Translations under genes and position numbers: made by a program
The notes under the pieces: generated by a model
The model's input: only the letters and a program-made list of their open reading frames with translations
The model's database searches: none
What the model was told of the DNA's origin: nothing
Source: Sebastes aleutianus
Taxonomy: Eukaryota > Chordata > Actinopteri > Perciformes > Sebastidae
Assembly (NCBI GenBank): GCA_916700875.1
Contig: CAKAKS010000039.1
Span: forward strand, 16,775,139-16,839,138
Length of the DNA: 64,000 bases
Direction: 5' to 3'
Shown here: one piece after another, positions 37,222-48,375 of the stretch
How the letters are laid out: every line of letters starts with the position of its first letter
Numbering within the stretch: the stretch's first letter is position 1

Positions 37222-38005
37222 AGGGACTGTTTGTAACTTTTTAAGCGTATAAATGTACTGGGTCAGGACACATGCGCGCTTGCATATGCGCGCTTGCGTG
37301 TGACCGGAGCCTCTCCTCCTCTGCCTGTTTGCCTTCACTCACAGACAGAGCGCGCGTTCTCGCGTACTTGCGCCACCTCTAGACGTGAACGCGCGCTCAC
37401 TCTACACTGCAGGAAAGTTAGTTTAGCTCTGAGAATATCTAGTGAATGTACAGTGGAAGTTTGTGCAGAAATAAATGCTGCAGCTCCTCCAGACCAACAG
37501 AGGTTTCCCGTGTCTTGTGAATTGACGGGGCTCCGCAGCGAGAAACGTTATCACCTCCCTCCTGCGCCCGCAGGGAGACATCGGGTGCCGGTGTCACGGA
37601 TCACGTTTCTCTCGGCGGAGCCCCGTCACTTCACAAGACACGGAAAAAACCTCTGTTGGTGCGCGCTGTGTCAGTGAAGGCAAGCAGGCAGCGGAGGAGA
37701 GGCTCCGGTTGCCGGTGTCTCCCTGCGGGCGCAGGAGGGTGAGGCAGGAAAAGCCAACACTAGGATCAGATCTAAATCATGTTCATGGAGAGACCTTCGT
37801 CTGGTCAGCTAACATTACTGCCAAGCAGGTGAAATATAGAGTGATATTGTGGTTTTAGCTGACGTGTGTCGCCTCACTGTTTTGAGCGATGCTCGTTCAT
37901 GTCCATTTAGAGCGAGTAAGCGCGAGCCCGACGCTGACTTTCGTTGACTTAACGGCCACAGGTGTCGCTGTTAAGCAGCAATTCTGAAAGTTACAAATAG
38001 TCCCT
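37222..38005 (-). mobile_element. TTAA-flanked miniature element, family A, copy 3 (reversed)
   Basis: It has termini AGGGACTGTTTGTAACTTT and AAGTTACAAATAGTCCCT with TTAA on both sides (37218-37221 and 38006-38009). It is in reverse orientation relative to the copies at 1750 and 18459. An internal segment about cggagccccgtcacttcaca is rearranged relative to the other copies. The 127-codon ORF inside is repeat sequence. Confidence 0.85.
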
Positions 38006-38044
38006 TTAAATATTATTATTAAATATATTTTTTTTATAAGTTAA

Positions 38045-38296
38045 AGGTCCAAAATGCAAAATTGAGAGCAAATCTATTGCCTCTCAGGCAGTGCACTGTG
38101 GCGGCCATGAGCTAGCCATGGGGCATGCAATGCACGGCTATATCAACAAAGCACGGAGAAGCTCCGATTACAACACACACAGAAGGAGGGTGACTTCATT
38201 CTCTGTTCAGGTAGACATTACTCCTCTATATCTTTACATTGACAATAGTTGTTTGCTGCTATATTAATGCTCTGAATGTCGAATAGAGAACAGGGA
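38045..38296 (+). mobile_element. TTAA-flanked miniature element, family B, copy 3 (shortened)
   Basis: It starts AGGTCCAAAATGC after TTAA (38041-38044). It matches copy 2 internally (atcaacaaagcacggagaag, caggtagacattactcctct) and has a degenerate right end before TTAA at 38297-38300. It lies inside the C-family element at 36689-38670, immediately after the A copy. Confidence 0.7.
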
Positions 38297-38674
38297 TTAA
38301 GGTTGCATGATATATTCCATGTTTCTACTGTCTGGTACCACTTACCCCATGTTTACAATTCTCAAGTGTTACATACATAGATTTCAGAAGTGGCAGACAA
38401 CAAATGGAGTGGCTGGTAGAAATGTTAAGTGGCCTGCCACAGTGGCAGGAGAGGAAAAAACTTAATTTCAGACCCACACGTGACCGCAGCCTCCTTCAAT
38501 ACGCCTTGAAGAGGACCCGCTCCTTATGTAGATAAGAAGGACTCATTCTAAGCTAACAAAAACACAACGATTCTTATTTTCCAGGTGAATTTACACTGAA
38601 TAAAATATACTTATTAATATTATATTCCATTTCTGCCAATAGGTCCCCCTAAATGTTACAAACTGTTCCTTTAA

Positions 38675-39447
38675 TTATGCCCCCAAACTCTGGAACAATC
38701 TGCATCAAGGTTTTTATTGTTTTATCATAAATGTCATGATTATCTGCTTTCAGTTGTTCAGCACTTTGTGTTGCAATTCATGCATGATTTTTTTATTTCA
38801 TTTTTCATCATTTCATTATTATTACTATTATTATTATTGTAGAATATTTAAGCTTTACAGCTTTTACTGAATGGGATGTAGTTGTAGCCATTACAAAGTT
38901 AAAACCAAAAGGTATTTATGGAGTGCAATGAGTAGGATTTGAATGACTTTAAATGATGGGTAAGAAGATAGATTGATAGATTAAGTGCAGTACTCAGCTG
39001 AAAAGTGCCAGGGACGTGATTAACTGCATTCAGTCAAACATCTTTTTCATGCTGAAGTGTTCCCTCATTCCCCTCGGCAACTTTAAAGCTTTGTTGTCTT
39101 TCTTGATCTCAGGTCTCTCTTGAAAAAAAAAAAAAATCTCTTTCTCAACGAGACGACCTGATTAAATAAAATATATCTAAAAGCCACAGGTGCTTTTGTA
39201 AGCTTTTGTAAATGATCGCACCACTTTAAAAGTGTTTAGAAATAAAGGCATTGTTGACCTTGACGAAGACAGTTTGAATTCACTCTGTAATTCATAAATA
39301 ACGATAAGCCTCCATTGATTCCCAGAGGGGGAATGCAGGTGATGCAGCAGCACAAGACAGAAATAAGTACAGATAAAAAGATAAAGTAGATAATAAATTA
39401 TTTGAAGTATATCAAATAAAATAAGAATATATTAAAAATAGAAACTA
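38675..39447. other. Unassigned intergenic sequence
   Basis: It contains a short (ATT)n-like run near 38813-38840 and a poly(A) run near 39124. No gene was seen. Confidence 0.45.
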
Positions 39448-39450
39448 TAA

Positions 39451-39985
39451 AGGCCCAGACACACCAAGCCGACATCAAAGAACAAGTGGGGATGAAAGCC
39501 GACTGTTGCGTCATCTCACGTCACCTGTGTCTTGGCCAACAAGTTGCACTTGAACACATCGCACGGACTACAGCTGATGGCCAGTTAGCATGTATGTTCT
39601 GCGCCAGCGTGAGATGAAATAACTCATCACACCAGCAGGCGGCCATGTAGTTGTGAAAATATCCGTGTGTTGGAATGATCAGATGAGATGAAGATGAAAA
39701 ATGAAAAGAGCCTTCTGTGTGTGCCCTCTTGACTTTACCCGTTGGCTTGCTTTCCTCACTTCCGTTTCTCTTCTCGTGTACTGATTTGCTGAAGCTGAAC
39801 AGCCAATCACAGTGATTTCTCTCACCGACGGCCTCCACCGCCGATTCAATATGCTGAATTGGCCAAAAAGCCTCTAATACAGGCAGACTAGAGCCGACGG
39901 AGTGGCACACAACGCAAAAACTAGACGCTCACCGACGGCCCAAAACTGTCCGACTGCCGACTGTCAGCTTGGTGTGTCGGGGCCT
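39451..39985. mobile_element. Miniature DNA transposon with TAA target duplication, family G
   Basis: The left end AGGCCCAGACACACCAAGC and right end GCTTGGTGTGTCGGGGCCT are near-perfect inverted repeats with TAA on both sides (39448-39450 and 39986-39988), suggesting a PIF/Harbinger-type MITE. The 129-codon minus-strand ORF inside shows no recognisable domain and is treated as repeat. Confidence 0.8.
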
Positions 39986-40069
39986 TAATAGCAATTGAGA
40001 TTACAATGCATGAGTGGCATAGATATGTAATTAGTAGCAGCAAAGTCAGAAAGGCATAGAGTATGTTAA

Positions 40070-40564
40070 AGGTCCGAGGTATAAGATCTGTTGCAGATTA
40101 CAACCTCTCCCGTGTGCCAAGCATGTAGAACAACGACGGTGCCTGACGTGAAAACACAAATGGCCCTATCTAGAGGCAGCCGATGTCAGTGCGATGTGAG
40201 TGTGTGTGTGTGTACGTGGGAAGTGAGCGGTGAAGCAGGAGAGAGAGGTTTCCCGTGTCTTGTTTCCCGGCGGCTGAGTGGAGTGACGGCGAGGGTTAAC
40301 TCTGGAGCAAGTAACGTTATTGACTCCAGCCAAAGCACGAAAAGTTAACACAGGAGTTTGTCCATTCAGGGCTACTGTAGAAACATGGCGGCCGGCTCTG
40401 TGAAGAGAGGACACGCTCCCTATGTAGATATAAACGGCTCATTCTTAGGTTACGAAAACACAATGATTTTTATTTTCAGGTGATTATACACTTAAGAAAA
40501 CATACTTATTAATATTGAATTCAATTTCTTTCCAATAGATCCCCTAGTGTTACACAATAGTCCT
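40070..40564 (+). mobile_element. TTAA-flanked miniature element, family C, copy 2
   Basis: It starts AGGTCCGAGG after TTAA (40066-40069) and ends CACAATAGTCCT before TTAA (40565-40568), 495 bp in all. It shares both outer parts with copy 1 but lacks the nested insertions. The 85- and 82-codon ORFs on opposite strands are within the repeat. Confidence 0.75.
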
Positions 40565-41136
40565 TTAACAGTGTAAACCATAATGAAGTAATGATCTTTA
40601 GTGTTTGTCTTTGGTAATATATAAATGTAATATAGTGTGTAATGTAATAAAACAGTATAACGTGATATATAGTATAGTACAGCAACAAAAGCATAGAATA
40701 TAGGATATAGTATAGTATAGTATATAATTAATTCTAAATATAGCTAAACATTGCAGTGTATGGTAGCTTTTCTCAGTGAATATAGTTGCTCTGAACCTCG
40801 GTACCCCAGGTGTGGTGTTAGACATCATTACCACATATGGCCTTACATCACATAAAATGAATCACAATGAACCTCTTTGACGTCAATGTAATTTTCCATG
40901 AAAGATGGCTTTTGTTCCAGCTGTAGCTTCAGCTTATTGAAAAAAAAAACCAATGCATGTGAAATACATTTATATTGACGCATCACTTCAGTGCAAAATG
41001 CATAACAACACTCACACAGTGGTATTAGTGCTTGCACAGCATCCACAATGCAAGTGGCTCCCATAAGAACCATTCAAAAAGAACTGGAGTCACTTAATCT
41101 CTCTCTGTGTGTCTCAAAAATTGAAAGATTATAACG

Positions 41137-41505
41137 TTGCACATTTTGGCAAAAACTTACAGAAAGCTGCTGTTAGGCTTTTTGGCCAACTACAGAGCAT
41201 ATCAGCTCAGTTCACGCTCGCTTTCACTGAATTCTTTGCTTGGTATCGACTTTAAGTTTCCATTGCTTGTGTGGAAGGCTTTGAATGGGCTGTCTCCGTC
41301 TTACATTTCTGTGCTCCTACGCTCACGCTCGAACCCTCAGGTCCTTGAAAGGGACCTCTTTGCTGCTCTACGGTCGAGGCTGAAGCTTGTGGGAAATCAA
41401 GTGTTTGAGGTCATACTCCCCAGATTATGGAACAGCCTCCCACACTCTATCACATCTTCACTTTTAAAAATGTTCTCGCATCCTTTTTTCCCCTTTGGCC
41501 CTTAA
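41137..41505 (+). pseudogene. LINE reverse transcriptase C-terminal fragment (CR1/L2/Rex1-like)
   Basis: The frame reads FKFPLLVWKALNGLSPSYIS, then LLRSRSNPQVLERDLFAALR, then VFEVILPRLWNSLPHSITSS. It matches the LLVYKALNGLAPSYI ... PRLWNSLP C-terminal region of this LINE group. Only the end of the polymerase ORF is present, with no catalytic motif. Confidence 0.7.
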
Positions 41506-41696
41506 GACTGCATGACAGGCCTGTAAATGTATTGTGGTGTGTGTGTGTGTTTTGTTGTTGGTCTATCGATCTGCTCTATATCTGTCTACATCTACTCTTA
41601 CTTTTGTTCTTACACATCAATCAACTTCTAGTGTTTTGAAACGTACCTCAGAAATAAACTTGGACTCACATATGAACATATGCTAATAGCTATGAG

Positions 41697-42610
41697 TCAA
41701 TGGCTGTTTCTCATTTCCCGATTTTGTGCCACCTCGTCTCCTCGTCTCCTCTTCTCCTTGTCTCCTCGCTCCTCGCTCCTTCGGTCTGTGACCCGGAAAT
41801 CGATTTCAGCGCTCCATCTTGAAGGACAACCCAATTCTTAAAATGCATCTCGTCGAGCGAGGAGGCTTGCCGGAGGAGCTATAAGCGAGGATACACTGGT
41901 GTATCCTTTGCGGAAGTGTTTTCGGCACCCGCAACGTAAAAGAGGCGTGACGCACAGCTGGATTATCTCAAACCATGGCAGGACTCTTTGAATGTTACAG
42001 TTTATTTTGTTTTTATTAGTTATTAAAAATGAGCAAACGTTCTGCCGTTCACCGTTTGTGTAGCGCCTCGTAAGACGCTGTTCTGACCGCATTCCTTAAC
42101 GACATTTCACCTTGATATTACGTGTGTTTATTATTGAATGTAGGCTATACCCAATACACCTGCTATAATCTTGACATGATTTTTACAAGTGCAAACAGCT
42201 GCTGATGAATTTATTATATCAATAATCTATTACATTCTAATTTACTGTATTTCATGTTGTCATATAGATAGACAGGAGTGTGTTGTGTGTATAAGATATA
42301 TCATTCAATCATAATGTCACTCTTTATTTATAGTATAGTACTTTGCATACTAACATCTGTAGTGCTTCACACAATAAAATATATGAAGGCTGTAATGTGT
42401 GAGAATTAAAGAACATCCGTTCATTCTTGTCACATTATGATACGTTGAATCAAATTAGTAGTAGTAAATATAGCCTATAAGTTGTCATGAGCACTGTTCT
42501 GCTCTCTTCTCATCTGACAGAGATCGCCTCCTCCGCTCGCATCTCCTGTGGGAGGCACTAAGACGCGAGGAGAGGAGTCGAGGAAAGGAATCAAGGATGT
42601 ACAAACATAT
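41697..42610. repeat. Probable decayed DNA element with cctcgtctcctc ends
   Basis: The left part has repeated ctcctcg words (41727-41780). The right part has their complement cgaggagaggagtcgagga (42560-42585), giving a loose inverted relation over about 900 bp. No crisp termini or target duplication was found. Confidence 0.3.
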
Positions 42611-43654
42611 GGCTACATCTAATGGTGTGCTGAACTATAATTAGAAATTATATGTCAAGCAGCACTAAACGGTTGAAAAGATAATTGGTGTCACGGCAAG
42701 ACTTTCACAGTCTGAACTCAAATGTTATTGTCACACTGGTCGCACTTGTATTCAGTTACTTTTGTTCATAAACCCATATATTAAACTCTTTTATATTGTC
42801 CTTAAACCTAAAAAACATCCCATATAATCAGGCATGAAAATTAAGTAGCCTAAACGTACAATGATTTTTTTTAAATTCGCTTTTCCATGTACTTTCATTA
42901 ACATTTTTTGTGCTTTCTTAAGTCTGTAATTTTACTTCCACCCAAAATGGACTTTTAATGTACTCAAATGCTTTGGGAAAGATTAGAATTACAGATGTGC
43001 CAGCGGTTATGCTGTTATGGCCTGTTGGATTTATTATGTACAAAAGTGCTTACAATGACCTGCAATAACCTGACTGTTGGATTTGTTGTGAATGGAGTGA
43101 TTGCGAAGAAAGGGAGGAGGCAGGTGTTCTTTTTGCAAGGTCAAGAAGAGGAAGGAGTCAGAAGGAGATAACAAAGAAGAAGATATGCAGCAAAAATATC
43201 ACGTGTCATAATCTCATGAATATTAATATTGTGTGAACCATGAATAGGCTGGATCAGGGAGAGCTCGGGGTTCAGACTTCACGAACTGACCCATGCACTG
43301 TATGTTGTCAGGGACATGTTGATTGGATCCAGATATCTGTAAACTCTTTTATTTTACTTATGCAACATTAATTGTTCGGAATAAATTGAATCATTATGCT
43401 TTAACTCATCTGTTTGGAAATTCTCTTTGTCACACAAGATTAACCAACACGTAACTGGGCCTTGACCTCTTGGAGGTAGAAGGCCAGTTCCTTCAGGCCC
43501 AATCAGGAGGATATTCTATTCCAGTATTCTTCAAACGTCTTCTCCCTCGCAAGCCAATCTTGAGAAAGCTTTCTCATAAAGAAATGATGGTAACCTCTTT
43601 GGAGAATACTGAATTGAATAGGGATTGGTTGTTAGGATGTATTCAAGAAATACT
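42611..43654. other. Unassigned intergenic sequence
   Basis: No supportable gene was seen. The part from 43470 is in frame with the downstream LINE fragment but is not LINE-like. Confidence 0.4.
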
Positions 43655-44275
43655 CAAGGCCAAGTACCTTGGGGTCTTGTTCGCGAGTGAGGGGACAATG
43701 GAACGGGAGATTGGCAGGAGAATCAGAGGAGCAGGGGCGGTATTGCATTCGCTTTACCGCACCGTTGTGACGAAAAGAGAGCTGAGCCGGAAGGCAAAGC
43801 TCTCGATCTACCGGTCAATCTTCGTTCCTACTCTCACCTATGGTCATGAGGGCTGGGTCATGACCGAAATAACTAGATCGTGGGTACAATCGGCCAAAAT
43901 GGGTTTACTCAGGAGGGTGGCTGGCGTCTCCCTTAGAGATAGGGTGAGAAGCTCAGTCATCCGTGAGGGACTCGGAGTAGAGCTGCTGCTCCTTTGCGTT
44001 GAAAGGAGCCAGCTGAGGTGGTTTCGGGCATCTAGGATGCCCCCTGGGCGCCTCCCTAGGGAGGTGTTCCAGGCATGACCAGCTGGGAGGAGGCCACGGA
44101 GAAGACCCAGGACTTGGTGGAGAGATTATATCTCCACACTGGCCTGGGAAGGCCTCGGGATCCCCCAGTCAGAGCTGGTTAATGTGGCCCGGGAAAGGGA
44201 AGTTTGGGGTCCCCTGGAGCTGTTGCCACCGCGACCCGACCCCGGATAAGCGGTTGAAGATGGATGGATGGACCC
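43655..44275 (+). pseudogene. LINE reverse transcriptase C-terminal fragment (RTE-like) with GGATGGAT tail
   Basis: The frame reads KYLGVLFASEGTMEREIGRR, SLYRTVVTKRELSRKAKLSI, PTLTYGHEGWVM and LRRVAGVSLRDRVRSSVIRE to a premature stop at 44076-44078. The ORF resumes in another frame as PAGRRPRRRPRTWWRDYIST through PPRPDPG, and ends with AVEDGWMD and a short ggatggatgga tail (44261-44272). One frameshift separates the halves. The ORF's N-terminal 60 codons (43470-43654) are not LINE-like, so the LINE is 5'-truncated there. Confidence 0.8.
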
Positions 44276-44395
44276 AGGGCCAGGCTGAATGCATATGTTG
44301 TTTCAAAAAAGTATATAATACACACACAGAGAACATTGTGACTGAAATGCATTGTTTTTGGATGAATTGGGTGAAAATATAATGGTAGTCATTAA

Positions 44396-44735
44396 AGTGG
44401 CAGTAGGCAGTACATTTTTGGCATCATTGGGCAAAAATTCCATAACCTTTCAGCATATTGTATTTCAAGTGTTCTGAGAGATAACTAGACTTCTGCACCT
44501 CCTCATGACTCTGTTTTCAGGCTTTAAAATATCCAGCCCGCGACGGGAGACTTTGACCAATCACAGGTCATTTCAGAGAGAGCGTTCGTATTGGCTGTGC
44601 TCCGGTCATGTGACCGGTGCTTGGCGTTCCTTCAAGAGGTCTCAACATGGCTGCTGGGTCACAAACTAATAGAACAATGGCCAAGCGTGAGGAAGAAGAA
44701 AACACTGAATTTATCAAAGAAGAAGTCTATTAAGT
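44396..44735 (+). mobile_element. Miniature element with left TTAA, family L (right end not resolved)
   Basis: It starts AGTGGCAGTAGGCAG after TTAA (44392-44395). The interior (gcatcattgggcaaaaattcc region, a ccaatcacaggtcatttcag region, catgtgaccggtgcttgg) reads like a fish repeat I have seen in many copies. A short ORF at 44647-44733 (MAAGSQTNRTMAKREEEENT start) may be a captured coding fragment. No matching right terminus was found. Confidence 0.45.
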
Positions 44736-45442
44736 ATGAATGATTATGAATAAATAAAAGAATACATAATACAGACAGCGAATTGTATTAAAAGGTCTTA
44801 AAGAAAATAACAGGAAAACACATTTCTGCTGCAATATTCACAGAAAATAATCTGCTCAAAATTCATCCAAATTGCTTGTTTTACACAAACTTCCTGCAGG
44901 TATTGAGTTTGCTATTTGGGTTTAATTTTACAGTTTATCAGTTGTTCTGTACTGTATTTGTTATGCATTGAATATAATATGAAATATCCATAGAATATGT
45001 CAAGAAAAGGGTCCCCGTTTTGTGGGAACCACTGATGTAATTAATGCCTGTAAAGCGGAGTGATACATAGTTAACGGCCCCTGTGCTGTTGTCGTCTATC
45101 AGCACTCATTGAATGCCTCTTGTCCAATCAAAGTACTTGGTCGGAACTAACCGTTGTACGATGAGTGTTAACCATCAAACTCTCAATGAACCAGGTTTAT
45201 TGATTAGATTTCAATTACATAGTGAATGTCTGCATTTTGCAGCATTTTATATTAATTTCTCTGCTGAGTGTGGAGTGGTTGTACGACAGATAATGTAACA
45301 GCTTTTATCAACCATGAGAAATAATTTGTTTTGTCTTTAAAAAAAATTGAGTATTTCTACAGCTGATGATTGAATGATTAATTTTATATTGCCGTGTGTT
45401 TAGATATTTCTTGTCTGATTTTCTTTTTCACCAAGTAACACT

Positions 45443-45817
45443 ATGCATCCAGGAAGATGCTTTTTGGGAACCGTCATATTTGTTAGCACACTTTTTTTTA
45501 TCTCATCTCTACTTTTAATATCTGCAACGTCTCTTGAGAACATGTTGCTAAATGACTTTCCACTCGAGTGGAAGTACAGAGCACAGAAAAACACTTGGAA
45601 AGTCATCTCATCTTCTACCAAACTTTTCGACATTGGAAAGCACTTTCACCGACTAAAATACTGTATGCATTACTTTGAATATTTAAATGTAAACGGCGAG
45701 TTGCCCGCTCCATCTGGACTTCAGTCGTTTCGATTGTGGAAACTAAGCAAATGTATTGATTGGCAGGCAGCCTTGAAATGTCATCCAAAGCCACACTCTG
45801 AAGTTTGCTTCAAATAG
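45443..45817 (+). CDS. Unrecognised 124-codon ORF with N-terminal hydrophobic segment
   Basis: The single open frame starts at an ATG with A at -3. Residues about 7-28 are strongly hydrophobic (FLGTVIFVSTLFFISSLLLI), like a signal peptide or a type II membrane anchor. The rest is mixed hydrophilic with four Trp and four Cys (KYCMHY, SKCIDW, LKCHP, EVCFK). No family was recognised. Some protein-like features (balanced composition, Trp content) argue for a real or formerly real gene. Against it, ORFs of this length do arise by chance in 64 kb, no flanking exon was found, and the region is repeat-rich. It could be a chance ORF, a lineage-specific secreted peptide or one exon of a Golgi-type protein. 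Confidence 0.25.
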   Translation: MHPGRCFLGTVIFVSTLFFISSLLLISATSLENMLLNDFPLEWKYRAQKNTWKVISSSTKLFDIGKHFHRLKYCMHYFEYLNVNGELPAPSGLQSFRLWKLSKCIDWQAALKCHPKPHSEVCFK

Positions 45818-46674
45818 ATTATACATTTATCCGTGAAATTAAAAATTAGAATTGAAGATATACTGTATATGTGAAAACGTTAATCAAAAGAGGCCAGGCA
45901 TAATAAATGATTTCAAGGTCACTTGTTCTAGCCCAGACCACCACTACAATGGCTTTGCTTCTATGGAAATGAGTGGAGCTGATATGGCAATACAGAGTGG
46001 CCTTATCAAAGAGCCCCCTGGGATTTAGAAACACTACACTTGACCCTGACTTTTAAATACATCCATAGTACTGGAATAAATATGTGGATTTTTAGACAGA
46101 TTATTGACACACTGGCTATGGACAAACCATCGACAGTGGAGATTATACTTTAGCAGTCCACAATATTTCTCAAATATTGCATCACCAAGCTTTCACAAAG
46201 AAATTCACAAAACCTTTCACACGTCCTCCCATTACTTAATGAAATAATAAGGCTAATATCACACATGGTAGTATGGGGGGAAAAGGGATGGGAGTACACG
46301 TTTTAAACACAACTTCTTCCTTACCAGATAATATTCTATTTGTGACTAGATCTGTATGTTTTTGTCACTTCAGTTCACTAATCTATCACTTATTTTGAAA
46401 TAATAATCACCATTCAAGCTATGCATCATTTGTGATGGCAAAATGTGATTTGGTAAGAAATTATTATTTCACCATCCAACAAAGTTAACGCTGGTATCTG
46501 GTAACAAAGCTTTTCTCACCATTAAAATAACGGAGGATGTCAGTGTTAAACCACTCAGAGTTATATCCTCTAGTATTTACTGCAGTTATTGAAGGTAAGC
46601 TCTCTCTCGAAGGCCAGCTGTCACTTACTATTAGTCCCTGCAATGTGTGAAGCATGAAAATGTTCAGTGATGCT
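45818..46674. other. Unassigned intergenic sequence
   Basis: No gene or named repeat was recognised. Confidence 0.45.
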
Positions 46675-47295
46675 GGGACTGTCAATCGATTGAAATATTT
46701 AATAGCAATTAATCGCATGATTAATCGCTAATTAATCACACATTTTGTATCTGTTCAAAATGAACCTTAAAGGGAGATTTCTCAAGTATTTAATACTCTT
46801 ATCAACATGGAAGTGGGCAAATATGCTCACAGGTACTGCATTTAGCATAAAAATCAAATCATAACATGGCAAACTGCAGCCCAACAGGCAACAACAGCTG
46901 TCGGTGTGTCAGTGTGCTGACTTGACTATGACTTGCCCCAAACTGCATGTGATTATCATAAAGTGGGCATGTCTGTAAAGGGGAGACTCGTGGGTACCCA
47001 TAGAACCGATTTTCATTCACATATCTTGAGGTCAGAGGTCAAGGGACCCCCTTTGAAAATGGCCATGACAGTTTTTCCTCACCAAAATGTAGCGTAAGTT
47101 TGGAGCGTTATTTAGCCTCCTTCGCGACAATGGATTCCTTATGTTCTAGTTTCATATGATACCAGTATCTTCTAGCTTTAAAACTTCTAGTCCACTACAA
47201 CCTAGATATCGCAAGCTGTGTTAATGCGTTAAAGAAATTCGGTTATTAGGTTTAGGTTTTTAGGTTGCATTAATTACGTTAACTTTGACAGCCCT
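46675..47295 (+). mobile_element. hAT-like element with GGGACTGTCAA/TTGACAGCCC ends, family J, copy 2
   Basis: The left end GGGACTGTCAATCGATTG and right end AACTTTGACAGCCCT are inverted repeats. The interior has a long conserved core (gcccaacaggcaacaacagc, gaggtcagaggtcaagggac) also found reversed at 24915-25496. No transposase was found. Confidence 0.7.
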
Positions 47296-47343
47296 AATAA
47301 ATATAGTAGAGCAATATATATAAAACTAAATAAAACTAAATCT

Positions 47344-47476
47344 AAAATCAAGCCTCCAAATCCTGAAAATGACCATATATATATATATATAGGGTTCCCC
47401 AAATACCCTCTTGAGCTGACGCTGCCAAAATATTTCCAAACTCATGGTCATTTTCAGGATTTGGAGGCTTGATTTT
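47344..47476. repeat. Perfect inverted repeat (33-bp arms, 67-bp loop)
   Basis: The arms 47344-47376 and 47444-47476 are exact reverse complements, checked base by base (left begins aaaatcaagcctcc, right ends ggaggcttgatttt). The loop starts with a short (TA)n run. It lies about 50 bp beyond the right end of the J element. Confidence 0.95.
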
Positions 47477-47874
47477 GACTGGATTTTTTTTAAATCAGTT
47501 TTTAATGATGTCAATTCTACCCGGATGACTGTTCGAGGTATAGGCCTACAAAAATATGTATATCCCATATAACAAATGATGACATATATTTTACGTACAC
47601 TCTAAGTTACATTTAACATCATTAAATAATTAAATAATTTCCCCACCAGCTGTGTGAACTGACAGAGTAACTGTAATAAGAGATCATGTGTTTGATTGAC
47701 AGGTAATACTTGACCTTTATTACAATAAACAAGGAAGGACACTGGAGACATCACTGAGAATGACACATTAGACAGACGTCTTCCAACCTTTAGACATGCC
47801 AGCTGTGAGCCTCCAGTTAACAGTAGCGGCCTAGTTTCAATATATTCAATTCATGTGAACTGTCACTAATCTCT

Positions 47875-48213
47875 GTTCAGATTTTAAATTAAGCATAAAA
47901 TATGAACATTTCATGCTTCTCCCCTGCTACTTATTAATGTCACATACAGAAATTATTGATGCTTTTGGAATAAAAAAACAGGGGCCATGTGGCTGATTTC
48001 AATCTCAAAAAGTTGCAACTATCTTTATCTGTAAAAGGAATATTTTAATAAGATATTTTTATTAAAAGATCATAAAAATCCATCTGTCTGAAACTTGTGT
48101 TGTAATTTTGTATTCCCACTAAGTAACCAACAGCTAATAGCAATCGTCAATGTATCTTATAAGAATAATTAAAAACAATATAATATTAATTATTTTTCAA
48201 CTTTCAATAACAT
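47875..48213 (+). repeat. Left arm of a large inverted repeat (about 340 bp)
   Basis: It reads gttcagattttaaattaagc to caactttcaataacat and matches the reverse complement of 49251-49595 at roughly 90% by eye with a few small indels. The similarity stops abruptly at both ends. Confidence 0.9.
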
Positions 48214-48303
48214 CTTCTATCCACTATTTTAGATGTGAAGACATATTTTTTGAGTATTTAAATCAATATCCTCCTCACAAACACTAACCATACACTTCCA
48301 CAC

Positions 48304-48305
<2 letters not shown>

Positions 48306-48372
<67 letters not shown>
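48306..48372 (+). repeat. (AC)n microsatellite
   Basis: About 33 perfect AC units, in the spacer between the two large inverted arms at 47875-48213 and 49251-49595. Confidence 0.97.

Positions 48373-48375
<3 letters not shown>

Larger units (their letters stand above)
36689..38670 (+). mobile_element. TTAA-flanked miniature element, family C, copy 1 (host of nested elements)
   Basis: The left end is AGGTTAAAAATGCAG after TTAA (36685-36688). The right end is AAACTGTTCCT before TTAA (38671-38674). Outer parts match the C copy at 40070-40564 (acttctcccgtgtgccaa, gggctactgtagaaacatgg, atacttattaatatt). The middle holds a cctgccac repeat-like insertion (37075-37155 and 38385-38450), then A and B elements. 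Confidence 0.7.

Noticed and set aside
37294..37677. 127-codon ORF
   Set aside because: It falls within family A copy 3 and is shared with other copies in shifted frames.
39521..39910. 129-codon minus-strand ORF
   Set aside because: It lies inside the G element between its inverted repeats and has no domain signature.
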